Assembly (NCBI GenBank): GCA_963824705.1
Contig: CAWGQE010000003.1
Location: forward strand, 1,178,001 to 1,242,000
Length of the DNA stretch: 64,000 nt
Direction of reading: 5' to 3'
From: VRUE01 sp963824705
GTDB lineage: Bacteria; Actinomycetota; Thermoleophilia; Solirubrobacterales; 70-9
The position numbers and the translations under genes are program-made. Position 1 is the stretch's first letter, and each line of letters begins with the position of its first letter. Under the pieces are notes generated by a model. That model saw only the letters and a list, made by a program, of their open reading frames with translations. It made no database searches and was not told where the DNA came from. Shown in pieces: positions 54,417 through 62,412 of this stretch.

Positions 54417-55949
54417 ATGTCCGACGCGGAGGAGAGGAAGCTGAGGGAGATCGCATCCCGTCACCTGATGCACAAGCTCACGCTCGAGCGGGACTACGAC
54501 AGCCTGCTCGCCGAGGAGACTAACGTGGTCAAACGGCTCACCGCCGACCCGGCACGCGGCCCCCAACACATCGAAACGGTATTGGCACGGCGAAATCGGG
54601 CAACGACGCTGGCGCTCCTGCACCGAGACGAGGAGGCGCTGGCCGAGTACGAGTGGGTGCTGCCGCGAATGGAAGCCGACGCTGACATCGGCTGGGACGC
54701 GGAGGACACGGTCATCGCCAAGCAGGAACGCGGGAATTGCCTCTTGCGGCTGAATCGTCGGAATGAGGCGCTGGAGGAGTTCACCAAGCTTGAGCAGCAG
54801 TACCACTGCCACCCGCAGTTCGGCACCGACCACCCGACCGTAAATTGGGCGCGCGACCTGCGGACGGCGATCTTGATCGAGCAGATGCAGGAGAGCGCAC
54901 AGGAGGGAGAGGAACTGCTTGAGCGAGGTGAGTGGGCTGCCGCCGCGGGCGGGTTCGAGACTGCGCTGTCCAGGGCGGCTCGTAACCCGGCCTTGGGACC
55001 CGATCACCCGACTGTGTTGGCGCTCACGGTTCGGCGGGCGCAGTCCCTGTGGAGAGCCGGACTCACGGAAGACGCGCTGGCGGAGTTTACGAAGGTGACC
55101 AAGGTGCCCGAATGCGAGGCACTGGCCGAGGGATTCAGGATCGTGGCTCGACACGACCGAGCTGTGCTGCTGTGGGAGGCGGGGGACACCACAGTTGCTG
55201 CCCGGGAGATGGCCTGGGTTGTCGATGTTCTGTCCCGACATCCGGACTTCGGGCCCGAAAGCCTCAACACCGCTCGCGCCAGGGTGACTCGCGGCAGGGT
55301 GTTGACGGACCTCAACCGACACTCTGAGACGGCGACAGAACTCGCTGCGGCGGTCGAGGTCTTCAGCGCGCTCGGCGACGCGACGCGGCCGCGTGAGGCG
55401 CTTGAGGCTCGTCTCCTCCTTGCGTTAGCGAAGACGAAGATCAAGCAGTACCTTGAAGCGGTCGACCAACTCGACTGGATCATCGACAACGCCCGCGGGG
55501 ACGAGGTGGAATCCAAGACGACGGCGCTCGCGCGCGAATTCTCCGACGTTCTCTGGGATGTCGTCCTCGACGACCTTCGCCGCCACACCGCCGCGGCGAT
55601 TGCGGCCCATGTCGAGGGCCGGTTTGAGCACGCCACCGACTTCTGGCGCCGAGTTACCCAGCTGGCCGAACGGCATCCCGATCTAGGGCCAGATCATCCC
55701 GATGCGCAGATGGCGCGGCGAAACGGGACGCTCGCGCTGCGGGCGCTCAAATCTCCCCGCAGGGGCAAGGAAAAGGCCGCTCAGGGTATCTCCACTTCCT
55801 TCTCGTGGTCGGTTTCCGCGCCGGACGACGGGCCGAGGGCCGAGCTAGCGGAGGCGCTCCGGCTGGCGCAGGCCGAACTGGAGCAGACCCGCGCGCCGGC
55901 TACCCACGCCAGCCCACCGATCGCGCCTTCCCAGACCAAACTCATCTAG
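54417..55949 (+). CDS. TPR-repeat protein, divergent partner of the HExxH operon
   Basis: The ATG at 54417 (MSDAEERKLREIASRHLMHK) is preferred because the upstream extension overlaps the divergent gene. About 510 aa of helical repeats: ARRNRATTLALLHRDEEALA, RGNCLLRLNRRNEALEEFTK, FETALSRAARNPALGPDHPT and VRRAQSLWRAGLTEDALAEF. HPxFGxDHPTV and HPDLGPDHPD recur and are typical of TPR proteins linked to STAND or conflict modules. No kinase, NTPase or HTH part is seen; the C-terminal 40 residues are disordered (TRAPATHASPPIAPSQ). It is likely a scaffold or sensor. Confidence 0.75.
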   Translation: MSDAEERKLREIASRHLMHKLTLERDYDSLLAEETNVVKRLTADPARGPQHIETVLARRNRATTLALLHRDEEALAEYEWVLPRMEADADIGWDAEDTVIAKQERGNCLLRLNRRNEALEEFTKLEQQYHCHPQFGTDHPTVNWARDLRTAILIEQMQESAQEGEELLERGEWAAAAGGFETALSRAARNPALGPDHPTVLALTVRRAQSLWRAGLTEDALAEFTKVTKVPECEALAEGFRIVARHDRAVLLWEAGDTTVAAREMAWVVDVLSRHPDFGPESLNTARARVTRGRVLTDLNRHSETATELAAAVEVFSALGDATRPREALEARLLLALAKTKIKQYLEAVDQLDWIIDNARGDEVESKTTALAREFSDVLWDVVLDDLRRHTAAAIAAHVEGRFEHATDFWRRVTQLAERHPDLGPDHPDAQMARRNGTLALRALKSPRRGKEKAAQGISTSFSWSVSAPDDGPRAELAEALRLAQAELEQTRAPATHASPPIAPSQTKLI

Positions 55950-56228
55950 ATGGATTGGTTCTACTAGGTCAGCTCGCTGACCGGGCGCCCTCCAGCACGT
56001 GGGGCTCCACCAGATACTGCGCCTTGTCCACAGGAGAGCTCCAGTCCGGCTAAAGATGACTCCTGGAACCGCGCTCCACGGTTTCGGGGACTTCTTGCCG
56101 GGAGTTCCCGAAACGCTGCATATCGGCGCATATCCGGCCGTATCGGCGAACCGAGCACCTTCCCGAGAACTCGAAAAGCGCCTGCAAATGGCGATTTATG
56201 CACCGGAAACCGCAGTCTGCTGGCGTAG

Positions 56229-56271
56229 TTGCCATGCAGAAGGTCGAGGGTTCGAATCCCTTCAGCCGCTT
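56229..56271 (+). repeat. tRNA-Gly(GCC) 3'-half, att-like copy C
   Basis: Identical to copies A and B over 43 bases. The 130 bp before it is collinear with the upstream flank of copy A (shared GAGTnCCCGAA, CATATCG, ATCCG.CCGTAT and CCTGCAA at the same distances). No 5' acceptor strand is present. Confidence 0.75.
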
Positions 56272-56276
56272 CAAGG

Positions 56277-56301
56277 AAAGCCCGGCCCAGAACCGGGCTT
56301 T
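56277..56301 (+). terminator. Rho-independent terminator after tRNA-like half C
   Basis: AAAGCCCGG and CCGGGCTTT around a 7-base loop, six bases after the tRNA-like 3' end, matching the position of the terminator after copy A. Confidence 0.8.
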
Positions 56302-56323
56302 CTGCTTTCTGCGTTCGACTCGA

Positions 56324-56735
56324 GGCCCCAGTCAATACAAAAACTAAGCCGACGATCCAAGCCAGCGCTATCTCGGCGCCGCTGAGCGCTGGTGTTTCCT
56401 GGGGCGGCAGCGACGACGCCTCGGGCATAAGTCTCTGGAAGCTCGAAGTTTCGCGAGATGGCGGTGCCTACGAATTCTGGAGGATCGCCGAACAGTCCGG
56501 CTCTGATAGCTATGTCGCGCCTGCCGCGGGTGACTGCAGCTTCCGAGCGACCGCATACGACGGCGCTGGCAACATTGGCCAGTCCGCCGCCGCGGGACTG
56601 ACGCTCGTCTCGTCCGCTAGTGGAGGAGGAGGCGCACCAGCGGGCGGCCAGTCTGCGCCGAGACGTAATGGGCGTCGGGCGGGGAGTGCGCGTGCTTTCT
56701 GTCGGGCACCGCACGGCCCGTCTAGATCGAGATAG
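56324..56735 (+). pseudogene. Ig-like domain fragment of a secreted protein
   Basis: One frame carries ISAPLSAGVSWGGSDDASGI, then SLWKLEVSRDGGAYEFW and CSFRATAYDGAGNIGQSAAA, which is a fibronectin/Ig-like module of large extracellular proteins of this group. It has no start or secretion signal and its last 40 residues are unstructured. It is a displaced C-terminal remnant next to att-like copy C. Confidence 0.5.
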
Positions 56736-56754
56736 GTCCTTCGGCGGCGTCTCA

Positions 56755-57603
56755 CTAAGGGCGCCCGGATCGCCGACCAGAGCCGGCGCTACCTCCCCTC
56801 GCTTTCAGACGACCTTGATCCGAACGCTTGGCTTCCGCGTCACCTCCGCCCGTTGCGAGCGTGGCCCAGTTCAGGTGCAGGACCCGGATGTTTCGACGCG
56901 ACACCTGGACCACCGCGCAGCCGAAATGGGGAATGTCTCCGGTGGGGTAGCCGAGTTCTCCCGGATTGTCCGGCGAGAAGCCGCAGGGTCCCGGTCCCCG
57001 ATTCGATCCCGACCACGCGTCGATCGCCACTGCGTCATATCTCGCTTTCACTGGGATTTCTGCCGTGGAGGAAATTTCCCCGGCCGCGTTGGCGCCCAGA
57101 ACCGCGTGATAAAGAAGCGGCCGGGTCGAGACGTAGCCGTGTGCGGACTCCATGTAACCATTGACCTCGATCTGGAAAACTTCGCCTCGCTTGATGCCAC
57201 TCGCCGACACCTCCGAGCGGAGGATCAGGGGGTGCAGCGAGGCGATCTTGACGTCCACCGTCGGGCTGCTCGGTCGTTGGGGCAAAGCTATCGCCACATA
57301 CCCCGTGCCGACCAGGCCGACGGCCATCAGGCCTCCGCCGACGACCAGCGACCATTTCCGAACCTCTGGCCCGAGTGCGCCGAGAAGGAGGGTGACGACC
57401 CCGATGGTCACCGCGACCGCACCGAGGGCGAGGGCGAGGGGGTGGTTGAGCGCCGCGATCTGAAGGCCGCCGCTGGCCAACCCCAGTCCGGTTAGGCCAA
57501 GCTGCAGGAGGGGCAGAACGGCGGCAAGGCCCTTGGCCCACCCGTCCAGGTTGGCGCTGGTCTCTGCGAAGCCCGATCCTCCGCGGGGGGATGTAGGACT
57601 CAC
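56755..57603 (-). CDS. Membrane protein with extracellular beta domain
   Basis: The GTG at 57603 overlaps the phospholipase stop (GTGA). About 282 aa: four N-terminal helices (AAVLPLLQLGLTGLGLASGG, LALALGAVAVTIGVVTLLLG, SLVVGGGLMAVGLVGTGYVA) and then an extracellular part (VDVKIASLHPLILRSEVSAS, CGFSPDNPGELGYPT, GCAVVQVSRRNIRVLHL) with two cysteines. No family recognised. Co-translated with a phospholipase C, so possibly its membrane anchor or an accessory factor. Confidence 0.65.
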   Translation of the reverse strand: MSPTSPRGGSGFAETSANLDGWAKGLAAVLPLLQLGLTGLGLASGGLQIAALNHPLALALGAVAVTIGVVTLLLGALGPEVRKWSLVVGGGLMAVGLVGTGYVAIALPQRPSSPTVDVKIASLHPLILRSEVSASGIKRGEVFQIEVNGYMESAHGYVSTRPLLYHAVLGANAAGEISSTAEIPVKARYDAVAIDAWSGSNRGPGPCGFSPDNPGELGYPTGDIPHFGCAVVQVSRRNIRVLHLNWATLATGGGDAEAKRSDQGRLKARGGSAGSGRRSGRP

Positions 57604-59165
57604 GGGTGCCCCTCCGGCAGCCCCGCCTCGCGTAGACGCCGGGCTGCGCGCATGAAGCCGTCCTGCAGCTCGGTGAGTGACTGGGGGCGCCACGCTTTTC
57701 GCTGCGGGTCGGCGAAGCGGGCGGCCGCCCACTCCGCCCGCCACTGAGTCATCCGCTCCCCGAGGTGGGCGTGGTTCGCGACGTCGCCACGGAGCTCGCC
57801 CAAGAGCTGCCCCAGGTGGCTCGCCTCACTGACCCGCTTGCCCATGTCGGGAATCCGCCCGTCGGCATCAAGGCAGTGGCGCAGCAGGATCGTCTTGATG
57901 ATCGAGGTGTGGTCAAAGACGATCCGCTCGCCGTCGGCGTCCCGCGCAGTCGAGCGCGGCGGTACCATCGGTGAGACGACGATCGCCGGCACCCGGACGC
58001 CGTAGCGGTTGAACGAGGGATCGTCGTCGACGCAGGGCGGAGGGGGGACGTGGTCAAAGAAGCCGCCGTGCTCGTCGTACGTGATGAGCAGAAGCGTCTT
58101 CGGCCAGGCCTTGCTGCGGCGCAGGGCGTGGTAGACGCTCAACACCAGGTCCTGGCCTGCGGTGACGTCCTCGGGGGGATGATCGTCGTTGGAGTTAGGC
58201 CCGAGCATGTGGGCGTCCTTGAAGTGGGGGTCGATCCAGGAGACCGCTGGCAGCTGGTTGTTGGCAGCGTCGTCCAGAAAGGAGGGGCCCTCCTCGAGGA
58301 AAGCGCCCGGGATCCGCTCCTTGACGCTCAGCTTGCGCTTGTCGAAGTAAGAGAAGCGGTCGTGGTGGCCGAGCCGGTACTCGGGATCGATCATCCGCAG
58401 GCTCGCCGGGTCGGTGGAGTACCAGCGCCAGTCGACGCCGGCGGCATCGAGGAAGCGGGGGAAGCTTGGCAGGGAGTAGAGGGGAGGGCTGAGGTCGTCG
58501 TGGGAGCCCTGGGCGCGGCCGGCAACCGCGTAGAGGCGGTTGGGCCAGGTCGCGCCCGGCACTGAGCTGAACCAGCGGTCGCAGACCATGAAGTGCTCGG
58601 CGAGGAAGTCATACACCGGCAGGTCGGAGGCGTTGTAGTAGCCCATGACGAGGCCGGGATCGGGCATCGGGCCTCCGTGCTTGGCGGAGTAGGCGGCGGC
58701 ATGCTTGGCGAAGTTGGCGGCAAAGCCCGTGTTGCTTTTCGCGAGCTGCTCGCGCACGTCTGTGCCGCTGTGGCCGGGATCCTCGGCCTCGGTCGAGAGC
58801 TTGGTCCGGTCGAGATGGTGGCAGGCGTAGGTGCTGCCTTCGTGGGCGTTGACCTGGTCATCTGCAGCCGGCAGGCCGTCAACGTCGGCGCGGCCGCCCT
58901 CCAGCGAGAGGTAGCCGAGCATGTGGTCGAAGGAACGGTTCTCGAGCATCAAGACGACGATGTGCTCGATTTGCTGCAGGCGCTCGATCGACTCGTCCGG
59001 CTTGACGGACAGCGTTCCAGCGGGAGTCGCCGGGATCGGGGCGTTCAGGAGGTCGATGTCGTTGCGGATCTTCTCCGGAAGCAGTGGCCCCAGTAGGCGC
59101 AAGAGCCAGCCCACTCGGCCAGTTCCGGACCGCGCCTCTGCGCTCAACGGCTGATCCCTCGCCAT
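57600..59165 (-). CDS. Phospholipase C / acid phosphatase-type phosphoesterase
   Basis: The ATG at 59165 (MARDQPLSAEARSGTGRVGW) is the first reasonable start. 521 aa. The metal-binding motif of the phosphoesterase family reads IEHIVVLMLENRSFDHMLGY (Glu/Asn), then SWIDPHFKD, DEHGGFFDHVPPP and FDHTSIIKTILLRH. No signal peptide is evident, though homologues are usually exported. It cleaves phospholipids or other phosphoesters. Translationally coupled to the membrane gene downstream. Confidence 0.9.
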   Translation of the reverse strand: MARDQPLSAEARSGTGRVGWLLRLLGPLLPEKIRNDIDLLNAPIPATPAGTLSVKPDESIERLQQIEHIVVLMLENRSFDHMLGYLSLEGGRADVDGLPAADDQVNAHEGSTYACHHLDRTKLSTEAEDPGHSGTDVREQLAKSNTGFAANFAKHAAAYSAKHGGPMPDPGLVMGYYNASDLPVYDFLAEHFMVCDRWFSSVPGATWPNRLYAVAGRAQGSHDDLSPPLYSLPSFPRFLDAAGVDWRWYSTDPASLRMIDPEYRLGHHDRFSYFDKRKLSVKERIPGAFLEEGPSFLDDAANNQLPAVSWIDPHFKDAHMLGPNSNDDHPPEDVTAGQDLVLSVYHALRRSKAWPKTLLLITYDEHGGFFDHVPPPPCVDDDPSFNRYGVRVPAIVVSPMVPPRSTARDADGERIVFDHTSIIKTILLRHCLDADGRIPDMGKRVSEASHLGQLLGELRGDVANHAHLGERMTQWRAEWAAARFADPQRKAWRPQSLTELQDGFMRAARRLREAGLPEGHP

Positions 59166-59274
59166 ACGCGCCTCACCTGCCGATCCTAGCCGGATACGCA
59201 AAAGATAAGGAACACACGGAGGTACCAAGCCACCCAGGCTCGGCTGATCCGTCGCGTGGCTGCAGGCTTAGCGC

Positions 59275-59616
59275 GGTCGTTCGTGCACCACCTTGAAGCG
59301 CAGCATCGCAACTGGGCCCCGCAGCCCCGTCAAGCCGATCGCGCGGATCCGCAGCGCGTGGTGGCCGACGGCGACCCAGTAGCGCAGAGGGGCCCCGCTT
59401 TGGCGATCGCGAAGGTCGGGTGGTCGTGGTGGTGAAGATCCTGCCGCCCGCCAAGCCGTTGCCACCGGAGACCGCGACGCACAGGGACACGGAGGGACAC
59501 GACACGGCGGTCAGGTGCAGTGCGCCCGGGCCATCGTATGGGCTGCCGATCGACCAGCTACCGGCGGGTCGGGTCGGTGGGGACATATACGGAGCCTTCG
59601 TAGCCGACCGCGACAC
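59275..59616 (-). pseudogene. Remnant of a secreted SCPSxSLCVAV-repeat protein
   Basis: AVSCPSVSLCVAVSGGN and AGGRIFTTTT match the short repeat of secreted Solirubrobacterales proteins, but the frame then shifts to RYWVAVGHHALRIRAIGLTG, ending KVVHERPR near 59275. No signal peptide is left. Confidence 0.5.
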
Positions 59617-59637
59617 AGAGCTTTTCGCTCGGGCGCG

Positions 59638-59691
59638 ATGCCCAGCACCACCATCGAGATCAGCCGCGAGCAGCGTATTTCGACAGGCTCG
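59638..59691 (+). pseudogene. MPSTT-family start fragment
   Basis: Only the first 13-15 codons (MPSTTIEISREQR) match the families at 30521 and 41109. It keeps CAG where the 30521 copy has a TAG stop, then diverges. Marks a junction in the mosaic 59.2-60.1 kb stretch. Confidence 0.6.
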
Positions 59692-59756
59692 CCGAGGTCA
59701 TCGTGTCTCAGTGCGTCGAGCTTCCAGGCATCTTCCTGGCACTACTTCGACGATGC

Positions 59757-60044
59757 CTACCGGGAGGTGTTTCTGGGACTCCAGGTGTCCCTCGCGAACG
59801 AGATCCGCTCCGCGACGATCCCGGCTGCCGTGAACCGCTTTCGGCCACCCGGCCTGGCCACCCGGACCATCTCCTTGGCCACATCGAGCGGCCTGGGAGC
59901 AAACATCGCCCCGAAGAAGCTGACGACGAGGTCGAAGCGCTCGTCATCGAGCCCGCGCAGGTCCGATGCATCGCCCTCCTGGAATGTGCAGTTGGTCAGG
60001 CCGAGGGCCATATGAGTTGACCAGGTCCGCATCCTATCCGGCAC
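59757..60044 (-). pseudogene. Methyltransferase fragment
   Basis: FQEGDASDLRGLDDERFDLV, then VSFFGAMFAPRPLDVAKEMV and RVARPGG are motif II-III of a class I methyltransferase. The SAM-binding motif I and the C-terminal half are absent. Confidence 0.55.
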
Positions 60045-60145
60045 TCACTCCCGCTTTGCGCGGGTGGCTGTCGCACAAACCTCGGTGACCTCGCTGGAGC
60101 TTTTCTAGGGCTATCCGTGCGCCGTGGCGGAGTACATCGATCTCG

Positions 60146-60517
60146 ATGCCGCTTTACATGGATCGCCACGACCTTCCGGATGCGACGGCTGCCGATATCG
60201 CAACCGCTCATCTGCGCGATCTCGAGGTGCAAGAGCGCTTTGGCGTGCGCTTCGTCACCTACTGGTTCGAAGAAGAGGCCGGCAGCGCATTTTGCCTCGT
60301 CGAGGCTCCCGACAAGGAGTCCGTCGAGGCAGCCCACAGCGCCTCGCACGGGATGCTTCCGCTGAACGTGGTCGAGGTCGACGAGGCGAGCATTCGAGGG
60401 TTCTTTGGACGGCTCAATACTCACCCCCCGGGCGAGCCCTACGTAGAAAGCGCCTTCCGAGCGATCCTCTTCACCGACATGGTCTACTCCACTCATCTCA
60501 CCCAGCAATTCAGGTGA
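60146..60517 (+). CDS. DUF4242 protein with truncated cyclase domain
   Basis: 123 aa. Residues 1-85 are a complete DUF4242 (SCO4226-like, nickel-binding) domain: PLYMDRHDLPDATAADIATA, RFVTYWFEEEAGSAFCLVEA and SVEAAHSASHGMLP. The last 18 residues (AILFTDMVYSTHLTQQF) are the beginning of a class III cyclase domain, cut by a stop after Arg123. In relatives the domain continues with about 160 more residues, so the gene is the front part of a DUF4242-cyclase regulator. DUF4242 alone may still fold. Confidence 0.75.
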   Translation: MPLYMDRHDLPDATAADIATAHLRDLEVQERFGVRFVTYWFEEEAGSAFCLVEAPDKESVEAAHSASHGMLPLNVVEVDEASIRGFFGRLNTHPPGEPYVESAFRAILFTDMVYSTHLTQQFR

Positions 60518-60797
60518 GCGTTCGCTCGAGCTTCACCTCGCACATGTCAACCGATGCGCGCGTGCCGGGCGTCTCCGAAGGATCCATTGCGCTGAACACC
60601 TGGGCTCCCGCCTCCATGTCCTCCGCGCTCTCGAAGTACTGAAGGACCACCGCCGTTCCCTGTGAGTCGTCGAACAAGATCTTAAGACCCTTGGCGGGCA
60701 CGCCGGGGGGTGGCCCGCCGGACTCCTCGATGCGGGCAAGAAGCTCCTGCATCCGTTCGGCAGAAACGTCGGTGAACCTAACGATTCGTACATGCAT
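60510..60797 (-). CDS. Small ABM/stress-type alpha-beta barrel protein
   Basis: The ATG at 60797 gives 95 aa: MHVRIVRFTDVSAERMQELL, then GLKILFDDSQGTAVVLQYFE and SAEDMEAGAQVFSAMDPSET. The ferredoxin-like pattern fits antibiotic-biosynthesis monooxygenase or dabb relatives of unknown substrate. Converges with, and overlaps by 8 bp, the DUF4242 gene. Confidence 0.65.
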   Translation of the reverse strand: MHVRIVRFTDVSAERMQELLARIEESGGPPPGVPAKGLKILFDDSQGTAVVLQYFESAEDMEAGAQVFSAMDPSETPGTRASVDMCEVKLERTLT

Positions 60798-61049
60798 GAC
60801 GGCATCCTCCTCGATTTGTCCTGAGACATCGACCATAGTCGGTTTCCCCGACCTGCGGGGCCGATCGAATCCCGACCACGGCTTCCTACTCACGAGGAGA
60901 TGCGCTTTCCCATCGACCCCCGACGGGGGCGCTGCTCCTCACCTGGGCCAACGAGCCCGATTTCGGTGGCTGTCCAGTCTGGCTGCTCAAGGGATCGAGA
61001 GGCGGCGGCACCGTGACGATTTACGAAAGCGCTCTACTCTTCGGCCGCG

Positions 61050-61772
61050 ATGAGCGAAGCCGCCGAGCATCCGACGCGCCGCTCCCAAAGCGCTAACACT
61101 CGGCGGTACGACCGCATCGCCCGCTTCTACAGCACCTTTGAGCCGCTGTATCTGATCTTCCCGCCAGCCCGCCGCAGGGCCGTGGCCGCACTCGGGTTGA
61201 AGGCCGGCGACACCGTTCTGGAGATCGGTGCGGGCACCGGCCGGAACTTCTCCTACCTAGTCGATGTGGTTGGCCCGACCGGGACCGTCATCGGCGTCGA
61301 TACCTCGCCGGGGATGCTGGCCGAGGCCCGCAAGCTGATCGAGCGGAACGGCTGGTCGAATGTTCGATTGCTCTACCAGGACGCCGCTCAGCTCGAAGTT
61401 GATCGCGACGTAGACGGGGTGCTGTTCAGCCTCAGCTATTCGGTCTTGCCCGAACCACGCCCTGCATTGGCGCGAGCATGGGAGCGTCTGCGCCCCTCCT
61501 CGCGGGTCGTCGTCATGGACATGGGGCTGACCCAGGGCGGCCCGCACCGCCTGCTCGCTCCAATTGCTCGTCTTCTCGTCAAGTACGCCCCGGGCGATGC
61601 CTACTCCGATCCGTGGAGCGCCCTCAGCGACTACGGCCCGGTCGAGACCAAGCGCTTCTTGCTGGACCTCTTCTACGTCAGCGCCGTCACCAAGCCCGAG
61701 CAGCCCCGAAGCAGGGAATCAAACCGCCACCTCGGATTTCGGAACCGAACTCCACCGGAGCGGGGTAGATAG
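61050..61772 (+). CDS. SAM-dependent methyltransferase with replaced C-terminus
   Basis: 240 aa. Motif I VLEIGAGTGRNFSYLV, acidic loop IGVDTSPGMLAEARKL, DAAQLEVDRDVDGVLFSLSY. N-terminal YDRIARFYSTFEPLYLIFPP and the UbiE-like layout suggest a small-molecule or lipid methyltransferase. The last 28 residues, after LLDLFYVSAVTK, do not fit the family and are encoded where a GGGAATCAAACC motif stands, so the natural end was probably lost in a recombination. Confidence 0.8.
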   Translation: MSEAAEHPTRRSQSANTRRYDRIARFYSTFEPLYLIFPPARRRAVAALGLKAGDTVLEIGAGTGRNFSYLVDVVGPTGTVIGVDTSPGMLAEARKLIERNGWSNVRLLYQDAAQLEVDRDVDGVLFSLSYSVLPEPRPALARAWERLRPSSRVVVMDMGLTQGGPHRLLAPIARLLVKYAPGDAYSDPWSALSDYGPVETKRFLLDLFYVSAVTKPEQPRSRESNRHLGFRNRTPPERGR

Positions 61773-61993
61773 CTCAGAGGACGAGGATCTCATGGAGGCA
61801 TCGAGCACGCTCTCCGAAGGGGGCGTGGTCTTCGTCAATCAGCATTGGCGTATTCGCCTCGGCGCATCACCGAAGGCCACCTGCGTCCAAGCCATGAATC
61901 CCCATCCTTGTTCTGTGCCGCAAAGAGGGGAAGTGGAAACTTGCGATCGCCGGAGGACCGGATGAAGCTGCACGTAGTGTCGCGCTGGCTAGT

Positions 61994-62260
61994 TTAAATG
62001 CCCGACGTAACCCGCTGTCTGAGTGCGGCGGCTTCTTGTTCGTTGATCCGCCCGCTGGCCTCCAGCATTTCAATGTACTGGAGTCGCGCATCAGTGCTGT
62101 TCGGTCCGGGTTGGTAGAGGTCGGGGACCGGTTTGGGTGGTACGAACCGTGGCGGGACGTCTATGTATTCACGTCGCCACGGATCCCACAGTTTTTTGCC
62201 GGTGAAGACGGCTATCGTGTCATCGCCTGCCTGCTTGAACGTGGTCCAGAAATCTGACAT
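61994..62260 (-). CDS. Small protein of unknown function (88 aa)
   Basis: From the ATG at 62260: MSDFWTTFKQAGDDTIAVFT, then LWDPWRREYIDVPPRFVPPK, ending YIEMLEASGRINEQEAAALR, a SHOCT-like helix pair. A purine-rich GGGAGCAGACAA precedes the start. The complementary strand is also open, but this frame has the better amino-acid pattern. Role unknown. Confidence 0.55.
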   Translation of the reverse strand: MSDFWTTFKQAGDDTIAVFTGKKLWDPWRREYIDVPPRFVPPKPVPDLYQPGPNSTDARLQYIEMLEASGRINEQEAAALRQRVTSGI

Positions 62261-62412
62261 TTGTCTGCTCCCGCTCTGTGGACTGTCCCCGCCCGCTGAT
62301 GAATCTATAGTAGGGGTCTTGTGAGACGAGTGTGAGGGCAGCGGTGTCGCGGCCGAAGAGGATACGGCGGACGAGGTCGGTGCCGACGTAGACCAGAAGC
62401 GGTGCGATTCGG

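Noticed and set aside
62036..62257. Plus-strand frame MFVDPPAGLQHFNVLES opposite the 88-aa gene
   Set aside because: The minus-strand frame has a start with purine-rich leader and a SHOCT-like end; the plus frame has neither, although this decision is not certain.
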